Of a stretch of 64,000 nucleotides of DNA, positions 25,527-33,621 are shown piece by piece. Within the stretch, counting starts at the first letter, position 1. Each line of letters opens with the position of its first letter. Source of the DNA: Microbacterium sufflavum (GTDB lineage: Bacteria; Actinomycetota; Actinomycetes; Actinomycetales; Microbacteriaceae); contig NZ_CP078076.1 in NCBI RefSeq assembly GCF_023101165.1, positions 1,674,001-1,738,000 on the forward strand, in the 5' to 3' direction. The notes under the pieces are model-generated. The model searched no databases, had not been told where the DNA came from, and saw only the letters and a list, made by a program, of their open reading frames with translations. A program made the translations under genes and the position numbers.

Positions 25527-26268
25527 GCTGCTCGCCGCCCTCAGCCGCCGCCTCGGCGACCCCGCCCTCGACGCGGCCGTCCTCGGCGAGGGCAACACCT
25601 CGATGCGCGAGGGCGACACGATGCTGGTCAAGGCCTCGGGCGCCGTGCTCGGGGCCGCCCGCCCGGAGGACTTCGTGCCGCTGGTGCTCGCCGAGGCGCG
25701 CGAGCTCATCGACGACGAGCGCGCGACGGGCGCCGATGTCGACCGCTACTTCGACCGGGTCGCGGAGGCGGAGGGACGACGGCCCTCGGTCGAGGCGCTG
25801 CTGCACGTGGTGCTCTACGACCAGACGCCGGCGCGGGTGATCGCCCACGCGCATCCGACCGCGGTGAACGCCGTGCTGTGCTCGCAGCGACCCGAGCTGC
25901 TGGTGGAGGGTGCGCTGTTCCCCGACCAGATCGTGGTGCTCGGAGCGACCCCGCTGCTGGTGCCCTACATCGATCCGGGTCTCGCCCTCGCGCGGGAGGT
26001 GCGGGCGCGGCTCGCGGGGCACATCGACGCCCACGGCTCGCCGCCCGTCACCGTGTACCTGCAGAACCACGGGATGTTCGCCACCGGCGCGACGGCCGAC
26101 CAGGTCATCGGGATGACCGCGATGGCGCAGAAGTGCGCGCGGGCGATCATCGGTGCCGAGACGCTGGGCGGGGTGCGGTTCATGCCGGCCGACGAGGTGC
26201 GGCGCATCGACACCCGGCCCGATGAGATCTACCGGCGGGCGCTGCTCGCAGAAGGAGGGGAACGATGA
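25513..26268 (+). CDS. Class II aldolase/adducin family protein (FucA/AraD-like)
   Basis: 251 residues from the ATG at 25513, which overlaps the kinase by 14 nt. AVLGEGNTSMREGDTMLVKASG near residue 25 is the phosphate-binding region (GxNxS-type) of class II aldolases. VIAHAHPTAVNAVLC near residue 112 has the His-x-His metal ligands, and YLQNHGMFATGAT near residue 180 the third histidine. The family cleaves ketose-1-phosphates to DHAP and an aldehyde, or epimerises ribulose-5-P. Pairing with the kinase just upstream favours cleavage. The C-terminal end overlaps the next SDR by ATGA. The aldehyde product (lactaldehyde, glycolaldehyde or other) cannot be decided. Confidence 0.87.
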   Translation: MTSRELLAALSRRLGDPALDAAVLGEGNTSMREGDTMLVKASGAVLGAARPEDFVPLVLAEARELIDDERATGADVDRYFDRVAEAEGRRPSVEALLHVVLYDQTPARVIAHAHPTAVNAVLCSQRPELLVEGALFPDQIVVLGATPLLVPYIDPGLALAREVRARLAGHIDAHGSPPVTVYLQNHGMFATGATADQVIGMTAMAQKCARAIIGAETLGGVRFMPADEVRRIDTRPDEIYRRALLAEGGER

Positions 26269-26999
26269 GCGGTGTGTCGGTGAAGGACCGGGTGGCGCTG
26301 CTGACCGGGGCGAGCTCGGGCATCGGGCTGGCGACCGCGCAGGCGCTCGCGGCAGCCGGCTGCCACGTGGTCGCTGTGGCGCGCGACGAGCAGCGGCTCG
26401 CGGCGCTCGCCGCGGAGCATCCGGAGCGGGTCACGACGATCGCCGCCGATGTGTCGGAGCCGCAGAGCGCCGAGGACGTCGTGGCCGAGACCCTGCGCCG
26501 CCACGGCCGCCTCGACATCGTGCTGCCCAACGCGGGGATCTATCTCGGCGGCGATCTCGCCGATGCGACGGTCGCTCAGATCGCGGCGGTGGTGGCCACC
26601 AACGTCACCGGTGTGATGGCGCTGGTGCGCGCGGCGCTCCCCCCGCTGCTCGCGCAGGGCAGCGGCGACATCCTCGTCACGAGCTCGGTGTCGGGGCACC
26701 AGGACATCGAGTGGGAGCCGGTGTACTCCGCCAGCAAGCACGCCGTGCAGTCGTTCGTGCACACGGTGCGTCGTCAGTACGCCGACAGCGGGGTGCGCAT
26801 CGGGGCGATCGCGCCCGGGGTCGTCCTCAATCCGCTGTGGGGCTTCGCGCACGGCTCGCCCGAGGAGGCGGAGCGCATCGCCGAGGGCACGGGCATCCGG
26901 TCGTCGGACGTGGCGGATGCGATGCTGTTCATGCTGACCAGGCCGGCGCACGTGGTCGTGCGCGACCTGGTGCTGCTGCCGACCGGGCAGCCGATCTGA
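26265..26999 (+). CDS. Short-chain dehydrogenase/reductase
   Basis: 244 residues. The motifs are VALLTGASSGIGLATAQAL (cofactor loop), VLPNAGIYLGGDL (NAG motif near residue 90), ILVTSSVSGHQ (catalytic Ser) and VYSASKHAV (catalytic Tyr/Lys near residue 155). AVARDEQRL after beta-2 suggests NADP(H). It overlaps the aldolase stop by 4 nt. It could oxidise the polyol substrate or reduce/oxidise the aldehyde released by the aldolase. The C-terminus ends QPI without an extended tail. Confidence 0.87.
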   Translation: MSGVSVKDRVALLTGASSGIGLATAQALAAAGCHVVAVARDEQRLAALAAEHPERVTTIAADVSEPQSAEDVVAETLRRHGRLDIVLPNAGIYLGGDLADATVAQIAAVVATNVTGVMALVRAALPPLLAQGSGDILVTSSVSGHQDIEWEPVYSASKHAVQSFVHTVRRQYADSGVRIGAIAPGVVLNPLWGFAHGSPEEAERIAEGTGIRSSDVADAMLFMLTRPAHVVVRDLVLLPTGQPI

Positions 27000-27014
27000 G
27001 CGGGGGGATCAGCC

Positions 27015-28028
27015 GTGACCGAGCCGCGTGCGCTGCCGGAGGCGACCGCCGGGCCCGTCGTGACGCTGACGGCGGCCGGGGCGATCGATGCCACATACCG
27101 GCTGCCCGTCCCGCTCGAGCGCGGAGCCTTCGTGCGCGCGTCCGGCTGGGAGCGGGAGGTCAGCGGCAAGGGCGTGAACGTGTCGGCGGCGCTGCGCGCG
27201 GCCGGGGTGGCCACCGCGGCGGTGGTGGTGCTCGGGGCGGACGACGTGGCGTTCGCGGCGCAGTCGCCGCTGGCCGACGTGCTGCGGATCGTGACCGTGC
27301 CGGGGGCCACCCGGGTCAACACGTCGATCATCGATGCGGGCGGTGCCACCACGAAGGTCAACGCGCCGACGCCGCCGCTCACACCCGCGGCCTGGGAGGA
27401 GACGCGGTCCGCCGTGGTGGGGGCGTGCCGCGCGCTCGCCGCCTCGTGGCTGGTGGTGTCGGGCACGCTCCCGGAGGTGACCGGCGCCGAGGCCCGGATC
27501 GCCGACGTCGTACGCGCGGTGCGCGGCGCCGGGGTGCGCGTGGCCGTGGACACCAGCGGCGCCGCGCTCGCGGAGCTGGTGGCCGACCCGGCGGAGGTGG
27601 CGCTGCTGAAGCCGAACACGCACGAGCTCGCCGAGCTCGTGCGGCGTCCGCTGCGCACGGTCGGCGAGGTGACGGCGGCCGCGCGCGAGCTGGTCGCCCG
27701 CGGTGTCGCCACGGTGTACACGAGCATGGGGGCCGACGGCGTGCTGGTCGTGACGGACGCGGCGGTGGTCCACGCGCGGGCGGTCGCTCCGGCCGTCGTG
27801 AACACGGCGGGCGCGGGCGATGCCTCTCTCGCCGGGTTCCTGCACGGTCTCGGCGGCGCGTCCGGGGGACGGGCGGCGCTGACGACGGCGGCGGCGACCG
27901 CGGCCTCCTGGGGGGCGCTCGCCGTGAGCCGTCCGACCACGCTGCTCGACGCGGTGGAGGCGGCGCCGCGCGCGGTCGTCACGGACGAGCCCGACCCGGT
28001 GACGCGGTTGACCGAACCGGCGGTCTGA
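27015..28028 (+). CDS. PfkB-family sugar kinase (1-phosphofructokinase/LacC-like)
   Basis: 337 residues from a GTG at 27015 with GGGGGGA upstream. EREVSGKGVNVSAALRAAG near residue 48 is the first PfkB signature in its FruK/LacC form. LKPNTHELAELV near residue 198 follows, and the second signature NTAGAGDASLAGFLHG near residue 260 contains the catalytic aspartate. FruK/LacC enzymes phosphorylate fructose-1-P or tagatose-6-P to the 1,6-bisphosphate. It is the last gene of the importer operon, yet lies next to a LacD-like bisphosphate aldolase (29346-30254) of the neighbouring regulon, which suggests that the two blocks meet metabolically at a ketohexose bisphosphate. It has about 28 extra C-terminal residues. 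Confidence 0.83.
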   Translation: MTEPRALPEATAGPVVTLTAAGAIDATYRLPVPLERGAFVRASGWEREVSGKGVNVSAALRAAGVATAAVVVLGADDVAFAAQSPLADVLRIVTVPGATRVNTSIIDAGGATTKVNAPTPPLTPAAWEETRSAVVGACRALAASWLVVSGTLPEVTGAEARIADVVRAVRGAGVRVAVDTSGAALAELVADPAEVALLKPNTHELAELVRRPLRTVGEVTAAARELVARGVATVYTSMGADGVLVVTDAAVVHARAVAPAVVNTAGAGDASLAGFLHGLGGASGGRAALTTAAATAASWGALAVSRPTTLLDAVEAAPRAVVTDEPDPVTRLTEPAV

Positions 28029-28046
28029 CCCCGCCCCGGGCGCCCG

Positions 28047-29261
28047 TCAGCCGAGCGGGCGCAGGTGCAGGCCGTCGGCGTCGGCGGTGAGCGCGACGCG
28101 GTCGAGGCCGTCCACGACCAGGTCGGCGGGCAGCGCCTCGGCGTCGACCGTGCCGGTGACCGCGAGCACCGTGCAGCCGGCGGCCCGGGCGGCCGCGATC
28201 CCCGCGGCTGCGTCCTCCACCACGAGGCAGCGCGCGGGGTCCACTCCCAGGCGGGTCGCCGCGGTGCGGAACGGCTCGGGGTCGGGCTTGCCGCGGGTGA
28301 CGTCGTCGGCGGTGACGAACACCCCCGGTGCCGCGAACCCGGCGGCCGCCAGTCGCGCGGCGGCGAGGGGTGCGGCTCCCGAGGTGACGATGGCGCGCCG
28401 GTGCGCGGGGACCGCGTCGTAGAGGGCCCGCGCTCCCGGCACGCTCGGCAGGTCGACCGCGTCGGAGAGCTCCAGGTCGAGGATGCGGTCGAGGCCCTCG
28501 GTGTGCTGCGCGGGGGCGAGCAGCCGCGACACGAGCACGTGAGCGGGCTGCCCGTGGTTCTCGTGCAGGGCCTCGGCGGAGACGCCGTAGTGGGCGGCGA
28601 AGCGGCGCCACGACCGGATGACCGAGGCGGTGGAGTCGACGAGGGTGCCGTCGAGGTCGAACAGCACCGCGTCGAACGTCCGGCGGAAGACCACGGCGTC
28701 GGGGTCGAGCGACGGACGCGGCCCGACGACGACGCGCACGCGCGCGAGCTGCTGCGCGGTCGACAGGTCGGCGTCGATGCGGGTCACCGGGATCGCCGGG
28801 GGCGGCGGGGTCTCGTCGGCGCGGTGGAGGTCTCTCGGGGTCGCCCGTTCGGCACGTCGCGCGGCGAGCAGGTCGGGGTCGCCCGTGAGGTGGAGCACGT
28901 GCGGGGTCGCCGGAGCCACCGCGGCGCGGAGCAGCTCCCACGCCGCTCCGCCCTGCAGCTCGCGCGTGAAGGGCGCCACGAGCACGGCTCCGCCCGCGGT
29001 GGCGACGGCGTCGGCGGCCACGGCCCGCAGCGCGGCGTAGCGACCCTCGCGTACGGCGGCGGCGTGCGGCCCGCGCAGCCAGTGGCCGTCCCAGAGCTCG
29101 GGCGGGAGCGCATCGAGGAGGGGGGTCGTGACGGCGTCGAGGTCGAGGAGCGGGACGCCGAGCTCGGCGGCGAGGGCGCGGCCGAGGGTGGTCTTGCCGC
29201 TTCCCGCGACCCCGGCCACGACGACCACGCGGGCGTCCGACGGTTGACAGGTCTCGGTCAT
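28047..29261 (-). CDS. Fusion: P-loop kinase (gluconokinase/shikimate-kinase-like) + HAD sugar phosphatase
   Basis: 404 residues from the ATG at 29261. Residues 10-180 are a small-molecule kinase: VVVVAGVAGSGKTTLGRAL with Walker A at 17-24, LLDLDAVTTPLLD where GntK-type kinases bind substrate, and HVLHLTGDPDLLAAR with lid-like arginines. Residues 195-404 are a HAD phosphatase of the DOG1/beta-phosphoglucomutase class: FDLDGTLVDS with the catalytic Asp at 202 and 204, IVTSGAAPLAAARLAAAG, and GKPDPEPF with VVEDAAAGIAAARAAG. Both active sites look intact. The gene is divergent from a LacD-like aldolase over a GACACCGGTGTC operator, and TATGGT lies 6 nt before the ATG (leaderless). One polypeptide adding and removing phosphate is unusual; it may move or proof-read the phosphate on a sugar. 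Substrate unknown. Confidence 0.8.
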   Translation of the reverse strand: MTETCQPSDARVVVVAGVAGSGKTTLGRALAAELGVPLLDLDAVTTPLLDALPPELWDGHWLRGPHAAAVREGRYAALRAVAADAVATAGGAVLVAPFTRELQGGAAWELLRAAVAPATPHVLHLTGDPDLLAARRAERATPRDLHRADETPPPPAIPVTRIDADLSTAQQLARVRVVVGPRPSLDPDAVVFRRTFDAVLFDLDGTLVDSTASVIRSWRRFAAHYGVSAEALHENHGQPAHVLVSRLLAPAQHTEGLDRILDLELSDAVDLPSVPGARALYDAVPAHRRAIVTSGAAPLAAARLAAAGFAAPGVFVTADDVTRGKPDPEPFRTAATRLGVDPARCLVVEDAAAGIAAARAAGCTVLAVTGTVDAEALPADLVVDGLDRVALTADADGLHLRPLG

Positions 29262-29267
29262 ACCCCC

Positions 29268-29296
29268 ACCATAGAAGAGAAAGACACCGGTGTCAT
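29268..29296 (-). promoter_or_regulatory. Promoter with LacI operator GACACCGGTGTC
   Basis: Minus strand: ATGACA (29296-29291), 17-nt spacer, TATGGT (29273-29268), then 6 nt to the kinase-phosphatase ATG. The perfect palindrome GACACCGGTGTC (29283-29294) starts inside the -35 box. It also sits about 50 nt upstream of the divergent aldolase gene at 29346. The matching site is at 33562-33573. Confidence 0.72.
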
Positions 29297-29345
29297 GGTT
29301 GATTTTCCGCGGATCATCGGTTTCTGCCCACGAGAAGAGGAACCC

Positions 29346-30254
29346 ATGCTCACCCGCACCGTCGCCAACCCGCTCACGACGCTCGAACGCCGTGCCCTGC
29401 AGTCCCTCTCCACCCCCGACGGCGGCATGCTCATCGTCGCCGCCGACCAGCGCAACGGCATGAAGGCCGCCATCCCCGACGCACCGGGCGGCCCCGACGC
29501 CATCACCCGCGAAGAGCTGTCGGCGGTGAAGGCCGACCTCGTGCGCCACCTGGCCGTGCACGCGCCGGCCATCCTGCTCGACCCCGAGGTCGCCCTGCCG
29601 GCCGTCGTCGACGACGGCGTGCTCGACCGCGACACCGCCCTCGTGGTGGGCCTCGACGCGTCCGGTTTCGAGACCGTCGACGGTCTGCGCTACACCCGCT
29701 TCGTGCCCGGCGTCACCCCGCGCACGGTGCGCGAGCTCGGCGGCGGGGTCGCCAAGATGCTCTACTACACGCGGCCCGACCGGCAGGGGCGCGACTCCCG
29801 CGTCGCCGACGAGATGCGCGCGCTCATCGCCGAGTGCGAGGCGGAGGGACTCCTGCTGATCGTCGAGCTGCTCACCTACCGCCTCGACGACGAGACCGAG
29901 GAGGAGTACGCGGACGCCTTCCCGGCGCTCGTCGCCGAGGGGGCCGCGCTCGCCGTCGCGGCCGGTGCGAAGATCCTCAAGCTGCAGTACCCGGGATCCG
30001 CCGAGGCCAGCGCCGCGGTGACCGAGGCGGCCCAGGGGGTGCCGTGGGCGGTGCTGTCGGCCGGGGTCGACCACGAGACCTTCATCGGTCAGGTCACCAC
30101 GGCGGTCGCGAACGGGGCGGCGGGAGCGATGGCCGGACGCTCGCTGTGGAAGGACAGCCTCTCGTACGACGCCGCCCGCCGCGAGGAACTGTTGACGACC
30201 CGCGCGCTGCCGCGACTTCGCGAGCTGGCCGCCGCGGTCGACGGGCGCGGCTGA
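29346..30254 (+). CDS. LacD/YihT-like class I aldolase (tagatose-bisphosphate aldolase type)
   Basis: 302 residues; AGAGG lies 5-7 nt before the ATG. It is a (beta/alpha)8 barrel: MLIVAADQRNGMKAAI near residue 30 is the DQR motif of LacD and sulfofructose-phosphate aldolase YihT; AKILKLQYPG near residue 210 carries a likely Schiff-base lysine; VLSAGVDHETFIGQV and AGAMAGRSLWKDS near the end form the phosphate site. Such enzymes split ketohexose-1,6-bisphosphates (tagatose, sorbose, fructose) or sulfofructose-1-P into DHAP and an aldehyde. It is 60 nt upstream of a LacI gene and divergent from the kinase-phosphatase fusion, under a shared operator. With the LacC-like kinase at 27015 it could complete a tagatose-type bisphosphate route. 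Confidence 0.82.
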   Translation: MLTRTVANPLTTLERRALQSLSTPDGGMLIVAADQRNGMKAAIPDAPGGPDAITREELSAVKADLVRHLAVHAPAILLDPEVALPAVVDDGVLDRDTALVVGLDASGFETVDGLRYTRFVPGVTPRTVRELGGGVAKMLYYTRPDRQGRDSRVADEMRALIAECEAEGLLLIVELLTYRLDDETEEEYADAFPALVAEGAALAVAAGAKILKLQYPGSAEASAAVTEAAQGVPWAVLSAGVDHETFIGQVTTAVANGAAGAMAGRSLWKDSLSYDAARREELLTTRALPRLRELAAAVDGRG

Positions 30255-30314
30255 GCGCGGCGCGGCCGGTAGGGTGGCCGGAGGCTGCCCCGCCCCGGGG
30301 GCGAGGAGGTACCT

Positions 30315-31307
30315 GTGACGACCATGCGTGACGTCGCCGCGCGCGCCGGCGTGAGCACCAAGACGGTCTCGCGCGTGTTCAACGACGACCCGCACGTGCT
30401 GCCGCACACCAGAGCCCTGGTCGAGCAGGCCATGCGCGAGCTCAACTACGTCCCCAACGTGCTGGCCACCACCTTCCGCGCCGGGCGGACCTCGGTCATC
30501 GGGGTCGCGGTGCCCGACATCGTCGACCCGTTCTTCGCCTCGATCGCCCGCGCCATCGAAGACGTCGCGCGCGGGCGCGGACTGTCCACGCTCGTCACGA
30601 GTCTGGGGTCCGACCCGGAGGGGGAGCGTCCGGCGATCGAGTCGATGCTCGGCCGGCAGCTGTCGGGACTGGTGATCGCCCCGGTCGGGGTCGACCACTC
30701 CTGGCTGGAGCGGTGGCGCGAGCACACGCCGATCGTGTTCGTCGACCGGGCGCCCGTCGGCCTCGACGCCGACACGTTCGTCGAGGCGGACGAGCGCGGG
30801 GCCGTGGTGGCGGTGCAGCACCTGATCGGCCACGGGCACCGGCGGATCGCCTACGTCGGCGACGCCGTGCACCTGTCCACCGAGGCGAACCGGCTGGAGG
30901 GCTGGCGACGCGGGCTCGCGGAGGCGGGGATCGCGGCCGACGCTGAGCTGGTGCGGTCCGGCGTCTCGGATCGGGAGGCGGCGCGGCAGGCGGTGGCGCA
31001 GCTGCGGGCCCTCGACGACCCGCCCACCGCCCTCTTCTCGGCCAACGCGCGGTGCTCGATGGCGCTCGCCGCGGCGCTGCGCGACGAGCCCCTCGCGATC
31101 GTCGGCTTCGGCGACTTCCCGATGGCCGACGTTCTGACGCCGGCGCTCACCGTGATCGACCAGGACCCGTATCGCCTGGGCACGCTCGCCGCGGAGCGCA
31201 TCTTCGACCGGCTCGGCGGTGCGGAGCCCGCAGGGCCGGCGGTCGCGGTGATCGACGTCGACCTGGTCGAGCGCGAGTCGTGCCGCACCGGGGCCGCCCC
31301 GGTCTGA
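30315..31307 (+). CDS. LacI-family regulator of the fusion-enzyme module
   Basis: 330 residues from a GTG with GAGGAGG upstream. The HTH is TMRDVAARAGVSTKTVSRVFNDDP at about residues 2-25, the hinge NVLATTFRAG, and the sensor domain IGVAVPDIVDPFFASIARA with IVGFGDFPMADVLTP. It lies behind the LacD-like aldolase and between the two GACACCGGTGTC-type palindromes at 29283 and 33562, which it most probably binds. TAGGGT (30269-30274) upstream could be an independent -10. The recognition helix (GVSTKTVSRV) is close to that of the regulator at 16711 (GVSIKTVSRV), which fits operators that differ only in their central bases. Confidence 0.87.
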   Translation: MTTMRDVAARAGVSTKTVSRVFNDDPHVLPHTRALVEQAMRELNYVPNVLATTFRAGRTSVIGVAVPDIVDPFFASIARAIEDVARGRGLSTLVTSLGSDPEGERPAIESMLGRQLSGLVIAPVGVDHSWLERWREHTPIVFVDRAPVGLDADTFVEADERGAVVAVQHLIGHGHRRIAYVGDAVHLSTEANRLEGWRRGLAEAGIAADAELVRSGVSDREAARQAVAQLRALDDPPTALFSANARCSMALAAALRDEPLAIVGFGDFPMADVLTPALTVIDQDPYRLGTLAAERIFDRLGGAEPAGPAVAVIDVDLVERESCRTGAAPV

Positions 31308-31324
31308 GCCCCTCGACCCGCGGG

Positions 31325-33475
31325 TCAGCCCAGGGCGGCGATGCTCGCGCGGGCCCCGAGCGTGCGGAGCGAGGCGCGCGCGGCGACGAACTCCGCCCGC
31401 AGCCGTGCGTCGCGCCCCAGATCGCCGAAGACCTCCGTGCAGTCCAGGAACGCGCCGGGTTCCGCGGCCTCGGCGGCCACCGCCGCGCGCAGCAGGGCGA
31501 GCCGGCGGTCGGACACCGGGGTCGGTGTCCCGTCTTCCGCGACACCCTCGAGGAAGACGCTCCAGGCCGCGAGCACGAGCACGGCGTGCGCGATCGAGCC
31601 GCCCGTGGCGAGCCGCTCCCGCACGACCGGGAGCAGGAAGGTGGGGATGCGGTCGGAGCCGTCCACGACCTGCCGGGCGAGGGTGTCGCGCACGGCCGTG
31701 CTGCCGAACCGGGCGAGCAGCTGCTCCCCATACGCGTCGAGGTCGATGCCCGGTACGGGTCGCAGGGTGGGAACGGCCTCCTGATGCATGTACCCGCGCA
31801 GGAAGGTGCGGAAGAGCGGGTCCGCGCACACCTCGTGCACCATGGTCGCCCCGGCGAGGATGCCGAGGTAGCTCATCGCCTGGTGCGAGGCGTTCAGCAG
31901 CCGGAGCTTCATGAGCTCGTACGGCTCGACGTCGTCGACGAGCTGCACGCCGACCGTGTCGAACGCCGGGCGGCCGAGCGGGAAACGGTCCTCGAGCACC
32001 CACTGCACGAAGTCCTCGGAGCGCACCGGCCACCGGTCGTCCACGCCGAAGCGCTCCCGGACGAGCGCGCGGGTCTCGTCGGTGGTCACCGGGGTGATGC
32101 GGTCGACCATCGAAGGGGGGAACGCCACGTTCGTGCGGATCCAGGCCCCGAGTTCCGGGTCGAGCCGGTCGGCGAAGCCGCTGAGAGCTGTGCGGGCGAC
32201 GCCGCCGTTGCCGGGGATGTTGTCGCACGACAGGACGGTGAACGGCGCGATCCCGGCCGCGCGGCGGCGGGCGAGGGCGGCGGCGAGGTGTCCGAGAGCA
32301 CTCCGGGGCGGGGTACCGCGCCCGTGCGCGGCGTCGTCGAGGTCGGCGAGGGTCCCGGCGTCCTGCGGCACGAAGGCGCCGGTGCGCTCGTCGATCCCGT
32401 AGCCGCCCTCGGTGATCGTGAGCGAGACGATGCGCGTGGCGGGGTCGCTCAGGCGCGCCTGGACGGCCTCGGGGTCGTCGGGCGCGAAGAGATACTCCGT
32501 GAGCGCGCCGATCACGCGGGCCGACTCCGTGCCGTCGGGCGTCACGGTCACGAGCGTGTACAGCCCGTCCTGCGCGGCGAGGGCGTCGCGCATGGCGGCG
32601 TCGTGGGGCAGCAGGCCGACGCCGGAGATACCCCAGTCCGCGTCTCCCGCGGCCAGGAGCCGGTCGACGAACATGGCCTCGTGCGCGCGGTGGAAGTTGC
32701 CGACGCCGAGGTGCACGATGCCGGGTCGCACGCGGGCGCGGTCGTAGGCGGGGCGGGTGACGGCGGCGGGCAGCCGCTGCAGCGTCCCGGCCGAGAGGGT
32801 GATCGGGGCGACCGGGGCGGCGGGTGACGAGAGCCGCACGACGAGGTCGGCGCGCGCGCGGCTCCCCTCGACCACGGCGGCGTTCGCCTCGTCCACGTCG
32901 CGCACCCACGCGGTCGCCTCGTCGAGGGGATGGCCGTGGCTGCGACGTCGTGCCACCAGCCGCCGCCGGCGCGTGTCCGGCTCGATGTCGAGGAACCAGC
33001 TCTCGTCGAGCAGCTCGCGCACGCGCTCCCATCCGTGTCCGGTGTGCAGGAGGTAGTTGCCCTCGGTGATGATCAGCGGCACGTCGGCGGGGACCGGGAT
33101 CGCGGAGGCGATCGGCTCCTCCAGCCCGCGGTCGAACGCGGGGGCGTACACGACGCCGTCGGCCGGGGCCCGGAGCCGCCGCAGCAGGGCGAGGTAGCCG
33201 GCGACGTCGAAGGTGTCGGGGGCGCCCTTGCGGTCGCGGCGATGGAGGCGCACGAGCTCGGCGTTCGCGAGGTGGAAGCCGTCCATGCCCACGACCACCG
33301 CCTGCGGCCCGAGCGCGTCGAGGAGGGCGGCGCTCACCGTCGACTTCCCGGCGCCGGGGGTGCCGGCGATCCCGAGGATGCGGCGGCGGCCGTCGGCGAC
33401 GAGGCGCCGCGCCCGTTCCACGAGGTCGGAGAGCGCGACGTCGGAGTCGGGCGCGGGCGGCGGGGTCTGGATCAC
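31325..33475 (-). CDS. Fusion: PRK/uridine-kinase-type kinase + mannitol-type polyol dehydrogenase
   Basis: 716 residues from the GTG at 33475. AGGAAG lies 11 nt upstream, and the open frame's earlier GTG at 33547 falls inside the probable -10. Residues 15-225 are a nucleoside/fructose-kinase-like P-loop domain: ILGIAGTPGAGKSTVSAAL, VVVGMDGFHLAN, LIITEGNYLLHTGHGWE, as in FrcK and YggC. From about residue 245 comes a full long-chain mannitol dehydrogenase: GIVHLGVGNFHRAHEAMF (NAD site), TITEGGYGID, VLSCDNIPGNG and the catalytic K-x4-N-x2-H stretch KLRLLNASHQAM. A single chain could oxidise a polyol to a ketose and phosphorylate it. It is divergent from an L-xylulose-reductase-like SDR and convergent with the LacI gene. 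Confidence 0.85.
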   Translation of the reverse strand: MIQTPPPAPDSDVALSDLVERARRLVADGRRRILGIAGTPGAGKSTVSAALLDALGPQAVVVGMDGFHLANAELVRLHRRDRKGAPDTFDVAGYLALLRRLRAPADGVVYAPAFDRGLEEPIASAIPVPADVPLIITEGNYLLHTGHGWERVRELLDESWFLDIEPDTRRRRLVARRRSHGHPLDEATAWVRDVDEANAAVVEGSRARADLVVRLSSPAAPVAPITLSAGTLQRLPAAVTRPAYDRARVRPGIVHLGVGNFHRAHEAMFVDRLLAAGDADWGISGVGLLPHDAAMRDALAAQDGLYTLVTVTPDGTESARVIGALTEYLFAPDDPEAVQARLSDPATRIVSLTITEGGYGIDERTGAFVPQDAGTLADLDDAAHGRGTPPRSALGHLAAALARRRAAGIAPFTVLSCDNIPGNGGVARTALSGFADRLDPELGAWIRTNVAFPPSMVDRITPVTTDETRALVRERFGVDDRWPVRSEDFVQWVLEDRFPLGRPAFDTVGVQLVDDVEPYELMKLRLLNASHQAMSYLGILAGATMVHEVCADPLFRTFLRGYMHQEAVPTLRPVPGIDLDAYGEQLLARFGSTAVRDTLARQVVDGSDRIPTFLLPVVRERLATGGSIAHAVLVLAAWSVFLEGVAEDGTPTPVSDRRLALLRAAVAAEAAEPGAFLDCTEVFGDLGRDARLRAEFVAARASLRTLGARASIAALG

Positions 33476-33545
33476 GGCTTCGTGGTCTTCCTGTGGTCGA
33501 CGCGGGGCATCGGAGGGCGAGGGACGATGTGGGCGACTGCGGAGC

Positions 33546-33575
33546 ACGCTACGCTGGCCATGTCACCGGTGTCAA
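33546..33575 (-). promoter_or_regulatory. Promoter with second GACACCGGTGTC-type operator
   Basis: Minus strand: TTGACA (33575-33570), 18-nt spacer, TAGCGT (33551-33546). The palindrome GTCACCGGTGTC (33562-33573, one mismatch to the perfect site at 29283) again shares bases with the -35. On the plus strand TACGCT (33550-33555) is a possible -10 for the divergent SDR, so one bound repressor could shut both directions. Confidence 0.7.
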
Positions 33576-33621
33576 GCGACCCGGGGCACCGGACAACACC
33601 CCTCGATGGAGAGAGACGCGC

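Noticed and set aside
27015..30254. Sulfoquinovose (sulfo-EMP) catabolism, suggested by a PfkB kinase near a YihT-like aldolase
   Set aside because: No sulfoquinovosidase, YihS-type isomerase or sulfolactaldehyde enzyme is present, and the flanking polyol dehydrogenases fit a tagatose-type bisphosphate route better.
28047..33032. A 1661-codon open frame on the minus strand
   Set aside because: Only its last 404 codons form recognisable domains with a promoter and start at 29261. The rest runs antisense through the aldolase and LacI genes and shares sequence with no domain; it is a by-product of very high GC.
33476..33547. A longer N-terminus (GTG at 33547) for the kinase-dehydrogenase fusion
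   Set aside because: The extra 24 codons encode an Arg/Pro-rich stretch, and the GTG falls within the TAGCGT -10 of a good TTGACA promoter that overlaps the operator.
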